A DNA stretch of 64,000 nt from Pyrus communis (taxonomy: Eukaryota; Streptophyta; Magnoliopsida; Rosales; Rosaceae): the NCBI RefSeq assembly GCF_963583255.1, contig NC_084819.1, forward strand, positions 9,256,001 to 9,320,000, in the 5' to 3' direction. Shown here one piece after another: positions 56,774 to 64,000 of the stretch. The notes beneath the pieces were generated by a model. It saw only the letters and a program-made list of their open reading frames with translations. It was not told the origin of the DNA and made no database searches. The translations under genes were made by a program, and so were the position numbers. The number at the start of each line of letters is the position of its first letter. Within the stretch, counting starts at the first letter, position 1.

Positions 56774-59155
56774 TGACACACCCTGACCCAGAATATCCAT
56801 TGGACACCGAATCGAGCTGTGCTGGCAGACATTGGACGATGACAAAGCCGTAAAGTACAGTGATGTGGAAAAATGTGGATAAATTAAAAACTAAAAGTGA
56901 CTAGCACAAGAGTGGGCATGTGAGCAGAATTGAACCCATTTCACACATGATGTTAGAGCATAAGTATAAATACAGTAAAAGTAAAATAAAGAAATACCAA
57001 ACGGAGAAACTTCCTACATTTTAGCATTTTCCAGAAGTCCTCATCGTCACAAGTGTACTGCCACTAAGTCCTGGAGGGGCGAAAAACAAAGACTGGGCCA
57101 AAAAGCAAAGTTTTGTAAAAATCAACGTTTTCGTAAAGTTGTAACCCCTCGCTATAAAACAAGTATTAGTTTCCAACATATCATATTACGTATAGTATGA
57201 AAACAATTACCGTAAAAATAATATTTTAAGAATACAGTAAATCGCAATATCTCAAATATAAACACATATAATATCAGGTGATCATCAACATATGCTGACA
57301 GAGATACTCTAACATGAGACATGACTGGATGTAATAATGATTTACACTCTAGTACTACAAACCATGCAAAGCTAGCGCTAAGCGCATCATGTATGATATA
57401 TAGCTGCCTAATGCAGACTAGTTCAGGACTGGCACCTACAATGAATCCAAGGTGAACGTGTCAATGTGATTTGAACATACACGTGAAGCTTGCCCTAACG
57501 CGGGATGAGTACAATACCGATGTAGGCATGCATGATAAGCATATAAAATATGTATGATCATGCCAAGAAAATTTCACGATTCTCAACAATATAATAATAC
57601 TTATAAGTATAATCATGGCATAACGTACAAATTACTTTAGTACACAAGTATGGAAACTACACAGACATATCTACTTGAAAGTAAAAACCCACTCACATTC
57701 ATTTCATTGAGCCAAGCCCGCCTCACGGGCTTTAGAGGATCTTGAGATGCATTTCGCCTAGAACGACCAAGGTAAAATTACTAAGTACAAATGTAAAGTC
57801 GCATATTCCTACAAAGTATGGCTATTGAAGAAACTATATTCAGACATTCAAATTTGAGAAAACGGATGGCGGATTAGGATTCGGAAAGTCGAGAAACCTA
57901 AGGAGAATCTCGGGTTCCGTTACGTGCCGAGTTGGGTCGTTGGAAACTGCCGTGGTTGATGCAATGGACTATGACAGAGCACACTACCTCTGGTGGAGGC
58001 ACATGTGCTCCATGTACCAGTTGCGGAGGCTCCCACGCTTAGCCCATACGCCTACGAGTAGAGGCGTACTCGTCTTCCTCGTGAGGCCTGTGGGCTGGCC
58101 CGTTTCTGGGCTAACTTCAATAGCTCATTCCGAGCTCGTTTCTCAACTATTTTCAACATAATTCACACGGATTTAAATATTAGGGAACAAGGAACAAGAA
58201 TATACCATATGGGGGCCAAATCGTGGCTCGAGACTGTTGAAAAATGGCCTGGAATCTGCATGTTTTTCGTCGGAATACTGGATAAAGTTTTTCTCGTCGT
58301 GAATCTGTACCACAACGTGATTGAATTATATGTGCAACTCAGAAATCGAACTAGGACAACAAAAAGGAAGAGATTGAGGGTAACCTGAGGCCTACCTTAG
58401 TCTAAAATGTGGAAGTCTCACGGGAGATTCTTCGAGGATTTGTTGTTATTTCTGCTCAAGTTTGAGTCGAGGTTTTGTCTTGGCTTTCCAGGCTCGAAGT
58501 GAGGTGAGGAGGATCGTGAGGGTGGTTTGGTGGTGTCGAAGCTTGCCGAAGTGGCAAGGTGGTGGTGGTTGCTTCACTGTTTCTATATGTTTCACAGAAA
58601 GAACAGAGAGTCAAAGAGACATAAAGGGGAAAAAAAGTGAGAATGAAAGAAAAAGTGAAAGTGAGAGGGAAATGAAGAGAACATGGGAAAGGAGTCCCAC
58701 GTAGGTGGGTACCACAAGACAAAAATCTAACAAGAAAATAATAAAATAATAAAGGGGCAAAATATCTGGAATAGTGCCATTTACTAAAATGCCCTTCGAC
58801 TTTGTAAATTTGTAAATTCTTCATCATAGCTCCGAATTCAATTCCACTTGCATCCTCGTGTTCGTATCATCAAGTACTCCGAGAAACAAGTAATAGATTC
58901 CTAAGAGTGCAAAATTACTATTCTGACCCTTATTAGGAAATATGCATAAGTCGTCTTATTTACACCTCGTTCACGCTCTCGTGTCCTTAAAGACACATAT
59001 TACCTAGAAAAACGTGAAAAGGACAAAAAGTGAAAAGTACACATACTTCTACGTAGGAATTCCATGTAGGATTTCCATTTAGCCCGTTAGGGGGATTTTC
59101 GTAATTTCCCAGTGTTGGGAATAAAAAAATGATCAATTTCGGACGGGATGTCACA
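56774..59155 (-). repeat. Solo LTR, 2.4 kb
   Basis: Plus-strand ends TGACACACCCTG and GGGATGTCACA. Flanking AGTCA (56769-56773) and AATCA (59156-59160) match at four of five bases. In element orientation it opens TGTGACATCCCGTCC, a frequent gypsy LTR start. ORFs inside (57940, 58456) are chance frames. Confidence 0.75.
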
Positions 59156-59779
59156 AATCAACATATCTGCAATTCGTTGCTGGGATTAACAAAGAGCAGA
59201 AGATTGTGCAATGGGGAGATGATCAATTTTTTAGGCAATAATTGCCCAGTTGCCTTGGCAATTTCATGTGGGCTAGAGCTATTCTTACGGTATATGAAGG
59301 CCCATATAATGGACTTAATGGAGTTGGAGGAGGCACTTAATTTTTGTATGGATTGAGCCATTAAATTATAATTTAATGATATTTATCTTCACTTGTAAGT
59401 AAAGATAAATTTTTTAAAGTGTCTAATAAATCTATTGTAAATAAAAAGATTTACATTTTTAACTTGTAAATGACGAATCTAAACCAATTTATTCCATCGA
59501 CCCCTTGATTGTAAACTTGTAAATGAGCCTAAATAAGAGGTTGTGCATATGAAGGAAGGGACAGAAGAATAATGTTGAATGGTCAAAAACATAAAAGCTG
59601 ACAAATTCAAGTGTCGGCAAACAAACTCTGAAAAATGATCAATGAAAAATGAAGAGAGTGTCCAACCAAAAAAAGAAAAACGAAAAATGAAGAGAGTGAT
59701 GAAAGAGGAAGGTAATGTTATCAGAGAGACAGAGAATAGCAATGGGCTGGCTATGTGAATGCTCCCTCCTTTAGCAACC

Positions 59780-59817
<38 letters not shown>

Positions 59818-60740
59818 ACTTTCAATGTTAAGCAACTTCCGCTTTGCTCCCTCCTTTAGCAACCAAAAATCTCTCTCTCTCGCTCTCTCTCTCGTCACTT
59901 TCAATGTTAAGCAACTTCTGCTTCACTTCAAAGATAAAAAATGAAGAGTTACCATCCCATGTCTTCACTTTTGTCCTTACATTTGGTTCTTTACGTACAT
60001 GTGTGTATTTCTTGCATCTTTGGTATTCTAAATTGCATCAAGAAAAATTGAACCACTTGAAATGGATTCGAGCACCGTGCTTTAGTAATACTCAATGGAG
60101 TACGAATATTACTATTGAGACTGAAGTGCTATCTAAAAAAAGCACTAAAAAGTTTTGTTTTGGGTGGAAGAGACTAGCTCTTGTATGATCTTTGTTAATT
60201 TCTTCATCCATTCCCCAACAAATTTCTTTCATTTATTTTCCAGTCTCCTTAATTCGAAAATTAGGCGCTCGATTGTTGATGAAAACCTAAATATCACATA
60301 GGAACGTATAGGTTGTGTAGATCATAATTTTAGCAACTAGACCGATAAAAAATGCCAGAAAACTCATGGTCACCAAAAATTTTTAGATTTTAAATAGAAT
60401 AGAAAGTATAATAATGAGACCAACAAAAAAAATTTGAGTAAAGAGATGGAAAGGAATAACCTATATATTTTGAGAAATTTGGAATATTTCCCTTTCTCTA
60501 AGCCCCTCTTTTCAAAGTTCTACCCAACTTATATCTGAGAAGACTTGTAGTTTTCATTGCATGCAAGATCTTTTGCCTAGTTTTCTAGGCTCGGGACCTA
60601 TTCAAGAATCCCTCGAGCCCTCCTCAGCCCATCTCGAGTGTTTGTTGGTCCACCTGTCTTGGCACGACTGTTATATTTCTTTACTGTTATAAAAATTGAA
60701 ATGTGTCATAACCGACAGTAATACATTTATACTAAATAAA
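59156..60740. other. Intergenic, no gene seen
   Basis: Contains the 85-bp tandem duplication at 59761-59927. The frames on both strands there are driven by (CT)n. Confidence 0.5.
59761..59927. repeat. 85-bp tandem duplication with (CT)n
   Basis: GCTCCCTCCTTTAGCAACC begins at 59761 and 59846; each unit contains a (TC)n run and TTTCAATGTTAAGCAACTTC. Confidence 0.9.
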
Positions 60741-60760
60741 ATGTCGGTTTTAACCGACAT
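60741..60760. repeat. Inverted repeat ATGTCGGTT..AACCGACAT
   Basis: Nine-base arms around TT; another ATAACCGACA lies at 60709. Such GTCGGTT repeats occur in subterminal parts of CACTA elements, but no CACTA end was found. Confidence 0.6.
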
Positions 60761-60769
60761 AATTGTTTT

Positions 60770-61140
60770 GAATTTTTTTTTTTACAGTTTTATTATTATT
60801 TTTTATTTACGAAATTTTTCCTATAACTTCTATTTTTCATTTTTTTTTTAAATTCTATGTTTTTTTCCTATAACTTTTGTTTTACAAAATTTGTAGTTTT
60901 TAACAACATTTAACAAACTATTAAAAACATTTCTAGTTTTTCATATTTGTTAAAAAACATTTAACAACATTTAAGTTGTAGTTTTTAAATAATAAATTAT
61001 GTTTGGCCCTATGGTCCTCGGTTGGAGAGGGAAGCAAATATGACCCTGTACTGTTCATTAAAATATTAATATCTTGGAGAATCTTGAAGGGCCAAAAGGC
61101 TAAAACGAGCCCTCTGTCCAACCATCGGTTGGAGATGACC
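60770..61140 (-). mobile_element. PIF/Harbinger-derived MITE or end fragment
   Basis: Minus strand from 61140 begins GGTCATCTCCAACCGATGG, with TAA after it (61141-61143). It follows the 51827 copy through CATAATTTATTATTTAAAAACTACAAC, then diverges into A/T-rich repeats. Left end not defined; no transposase. Confidence 0.7.
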
Positions 61141-61143
61141 TAA

Positions 61144-62400
61144 GGGATCTCAGTAATGACAAATAGGCAAAAAGGGGCAAAAATCTCGTTGGGCCTTTAG
61201 AAAATGGCATTTTTTCCAAATCTCCTTATAATTTTTTTTGACATGAATAGAATAAAATGTACGATAATAAACTGTAACTGCCCATAGAAAATGACTAGTT
61301 CGCAAATTTCGTACCTCAATTTATGAATTATGTAATTTTCAGGGCTCCAAGTCACCAAGAAGAGATGAGTATTTGCAGTCGTATGTAAAGTACTGGGCCT
61401 CTGACAAAGGGTTCAATGTTAACCGAGTTTGGTGCAACAATGTAGGGGCCGAACACATAAATCTTAAACAAAATTCGTAGACCAAAACCCACGAGAATTG
61501 TCCACCAAACATGTTCTTGTCGTGTGTATTTGGATTGCAAATGCAAGATGCCAAATGCTCTTACATGTATCCTCACATGAGTTGAATTAAAATGAAAAAT
61601 ACTTATTTTTATTTTTATTTTTTATACAACGATGTATTGATATTAAGAGTAGGGAGTAATTAATATCAAATTTGTTATCTACGACTACGAGATTCAAACA
61701 TAAAATAAAAAAAATACTATTGTACAAATTGTATTAAATGGCTACTTAACTTCTTTCTTACAAATAAGATTTTTTTTTTTTTTTTTTTAATTTTTTGCTA
61801 ATTCCATGAAAGAAGTATTCAAGTCTAATAACTTGACAAAGATATTCTTCTTTTTGTAGTTGTAATTAGTTACTTCGACTCCTTATATTAGATTGTGATT
61901 TGCAATAATAAGGAGTCGAACAGTATTCGAAACCTCTGTAACATGCTACCATTCCAAAATCATTTTAGTTATACAAATCACAAACATCAACTTAAAAGGT
62001 CTAATTCTGTCGAATTTCTGAAATTTGTACAGTATTTATGGTTTCCGATTCTTACCTAACCTCACAACTTTTTTGTCTCTATCGTTGCTTTTAAAAAAAT
62101 AATAAATAAATAAAATAAAAAAAGCCTCACGTTTTTGTGCCAAGACTTTGGAGGTTGAGAATTCAAGCACCATAACATAACGTTAGGTAAAATGTTAATT
62201 CCAAAGGCTAAGGAAATGGGGTCCGGAAGGTCTAAAAACTGTGATAATAGAACTTTGACATTAGATGTCAGATGCGATGATCTTCTTTCAATAATTCAGT
62301 GGCACAAGCACCAAGCCAAGCAGCCCCCCCCCCCCCCCCCCCCTTTCTCCTCCTTTTCTTCTCATTCAGTGAGCCGTTTGAAAAAGAAAAAAAACAGGGG
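61144..62400. other. Intergenic; poly-C tract near the end
   Basis: No gene supported. A run of 20 C lies at 62324-62343, followed by a CT-rich stretch. Confidence 0.5.
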
Positions 62401-62401
62401 G

Positions 62402-62520
62402 TGACACATCCTGGCCCGGGATGTGGTGAGGGTCCGGGCCAGACAGCACGCCCTGATTTAGGTTGGAGTGTGTTAGATGGTGTTGCTGTGTACTCCTTTT
62501 CCATCACATGACCTAATTTT
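62402..62520. repeat. LTR-like start fragment
   Basis: Opens TGACACATCCTGGCCCGGGA, like the other TGACACACCC LTR ends at 56774 and 62863, but no matching end or target duplication was found. Confidence 0.4.
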
Positions 62521-62664
62521 TTAGCTTTTTAATCTCTTTGGCTCCACTGATGTTAACAACATTTTGCAGGTCATGTTTAACCAAAATAACTAAATATAGT
62601 CTCATTCAGAATTATAGCTTTGCAAAAAATTATTTTTAAATGAACTATGTCAAGTCATACTCAT

Positions 62665-62862
62665 ATATCATCTCCAACTGAAATGGCTAAACATAGCCCC
62701 TAAATAATTTATTAGGTTTAAGTTTAAACTTTAAATTTATTTGTTAATATAATAAAATTACCGTTCGATGTTTTCAAATCTAACCCTTGAATTTGAATTA
62801 ATTATTGCAACTAAGGAGTTAGCCCCTAAAAAAGGGGCTAAAAAAGTGGGAAGAGGGGTGTG
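62665..62862. mobile_element. Harbinger-like fragment
   Basis: CATCTCCAACTGAAATGGC with CATAGCCCCTAAATAATTTATTA at the left resembles the Harbinger ends. AGCCCCTAAAAAAGGGGCT near 62820 is an inverted repeat. Its right part is cut by the LTR at 62863. Confidence 0.45.
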
Positions 62863-63080
62863 TGACACACCCCGACCGAAATCAGGGTATGCTGGCCATC
62901 ACGAACACAAAGGTATTAATTTCCACTTCAATCTGCAACGTTTGCAAGGGATTTAGAGTGTGTGGTCCAAATGCAACCAACAAAACCACAAAACAATCAC
63001 CCAAAATGACAAATAAATCACCAGGGGCAAAATCGCCATTTCACACCTATGGTACAAATAATTCGGGACGAGCTGTCACA
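62863..63080 (-). repeat. Short solo LTR-like element, 218 bp
   Basis: Ends TGACACACCCCGACC and GAGCTGTCACA with perfect GTGTG flanks (62858-62862, 63081-63085). Same end type as the 2.4-kb LTR at 56774 but one tenth its length, so it is either an internally deleted copy or a small LTR family. Confidence 0.7.
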
Positions 63081-63085
63081 GTGTG

Positions 63086-63438
63086 GGGTAGACCTGGCAT
63101 TAGTGTCGTGTTTCCCGTGTTCGTGTCGTTTTTGGGTCATACCCGATATCTTAACAAGCCATGTTGTGTAACACCCGTTAAAATAAACGGGTAAAATGAC
63201 TTGACCCGAAATTGATTCAATAATATTAACAGGTAATATGACCCGACCCGTTACCCGTTAAGGAAAATATATTTTAAACCAATAAATAATCAAATGAAAA
63301 ACATAATACTAAATAAGTATATACATACCATATTATCACATTCAAAACATAAAAACGCATTTATCTTTCAATTATTACATATTTACATACCCAAAATAAG
63401 AGCATAATAACAAATAAAAAATAAAAACATTAGTACAT
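63086..63438. other. Possible hAT-like repeat, partial
   Basis: TAGACCTGGCATTAGTGTCG with repeats of GACCCG/CGGGT resembles plant hAT-derived repeats. No right end was found. Confidence 0.35.
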
Positions 63439-63443
63439 TACAA

Positions 63444-63593
63444 AGGGATGTGATATCCACACACCCGTTTTTACTTCTCCCACACCTTTTTAGTTTTCGG
63501 GCGTTGGATCGGATGAATTGAAGAAGATTAATGGACATAAATTAACAAGGGGTGTGTGAGAAGTAAAAAATGGTGTGTGGATAGCACAACCCT
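63444..63593. mobile_element. 150-bp MITE
   Basis: Terminal inverted repeats AGGGATGTGATATCCACACACC and, reversed, AGGGTTGTGCTATCCACACACC-type sequence extend to about 40 bp, flanked by TACAA (63439-63443, 63594-63598). The superfamily is not clear from this copy. Confidence 0.8.
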
Positions 63594-63598
63594 TACAA

Positions 63599-64000
63599 AA
63601 TATCAAATGTTCAAAAGATTTGCAAAATTAAGGGAGTTATGTTTCAAGGTTTGGAACCTTGCACATTTTCTTACAATCAAACTCTTCAATTGTCATCTAT
63701 CACCATAAGAAACGGTATTGGAACTTTGGCTTGATATATTGTCTTCAAGAGTTATATTGATGATATTTTCAGTGAGGTTTTCTACATTAGCACTCTCTTC
63801 TCATTTATTATATGGCTATTGTTTAAGTAAAGTCTTTAATAGTTTTTTAATTAATGTAGAAGTGTGAAAAATATAGAAAAAATATATAAACGCTTGTAAT
63901 GACAAGCTTTACAACTTTCGTGAAGGGCTTAACTTTGAAATGTGCCACTATAATCATATAAATCATAGATCAAAATTTAACCGTCGATTGTTGTTTACAT
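63599..64000. other. Right flank, no gene seen
   Basis: AT-rich sequence without a supported ORF or repeat end. Confidence 0.55.

Noticed and set aside
57940..58827. ORFs of 73, 80 and 123 codons
   Set aside because: All lie inside a solo LTR and overlap on both strands; no domain.
59479..59944. 141- and 61-codon frames rich in Ser/Leu or Arg/Glu
   Set aside because: Both strands are open because of the (CT)n duplication.

Overview
This is a plant nuclear window, almost certainly from a dicot; several repeats look like families I associate with Rosaceae, but that placement is recollection, not proof. It is a transposable-element cluster. I find no convincing intact host gene, no tRNA or rRNA gene and no CRISPR array. 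Nearly every long reading frame is a transposon protein, a decayed copy of one, or a chance frame.

Region 1 (348-26904) is a large, old Tat-type Ty3/gypsy retrotransposon on the minus strand. It has 1.1-kb LTRs, a matching GTATT target duplication, a primer binding site, a polypurine tract, gag, a broken protease, reverse transcriptase, two RNase H domains and integrase. On the opposite strand, between integrase and the 3' LTR, it carries a multi-exon passenger gene with its own TATA box, resembling plant mobile domain (PMD) proteins. That gene was hit twice. A young 10.8-kb non-autonomous retrotransposon (2517-13348, TSD TCTCC, near-identical 2.85-kb LTRs) split its first part. A solo LTR of a related type (15904-17898, TSD GAGCT) split its last part. 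The young element itself holds a gag-like ORF (9196-10368, minus) and a convergent antisense ORF (8388-9089, plus).

Region 2 (26910-38238) holds a solo LTR (27995-28626), a local duplication and a non-autonomous hAT element (30674-36709) with 8-bp duplications. The hAT is filled with a gypsy-type LTR, a Harbinger-like MITE and a PIF/Harbinger element with a decayed transposase. It sits directly before an ATG with a 35-codon frame, possibly the start of a lost gene.

Region 3 (38239-44669) is a complete but decayed Ty1/copia element with TSD TGAAC. Region 4 (46007-49796) is one end of another gypsy element with an antisense passenger gene of the 'putative gypsy type transposon' type, including a well-phased intron. 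Region 5 (51057-56663) is a copia-like remnant with a methionine-tRNA primer site, interrupted by a second PIF/Harbinger copy. The rest (56774-64000) contains two solo LTRs with target duplications, Harbinger-derived fragments, a 150-bp MITE and simple repeats.

The main theme is that three unrelated retroelements here each carry an antisense gene. All three predicted products have a coiled-coil C-terminal part, and two of the genes keep spliceosomal introns. LTR divergence and nesting give a relative order: outer element oldest, inner element very recent.
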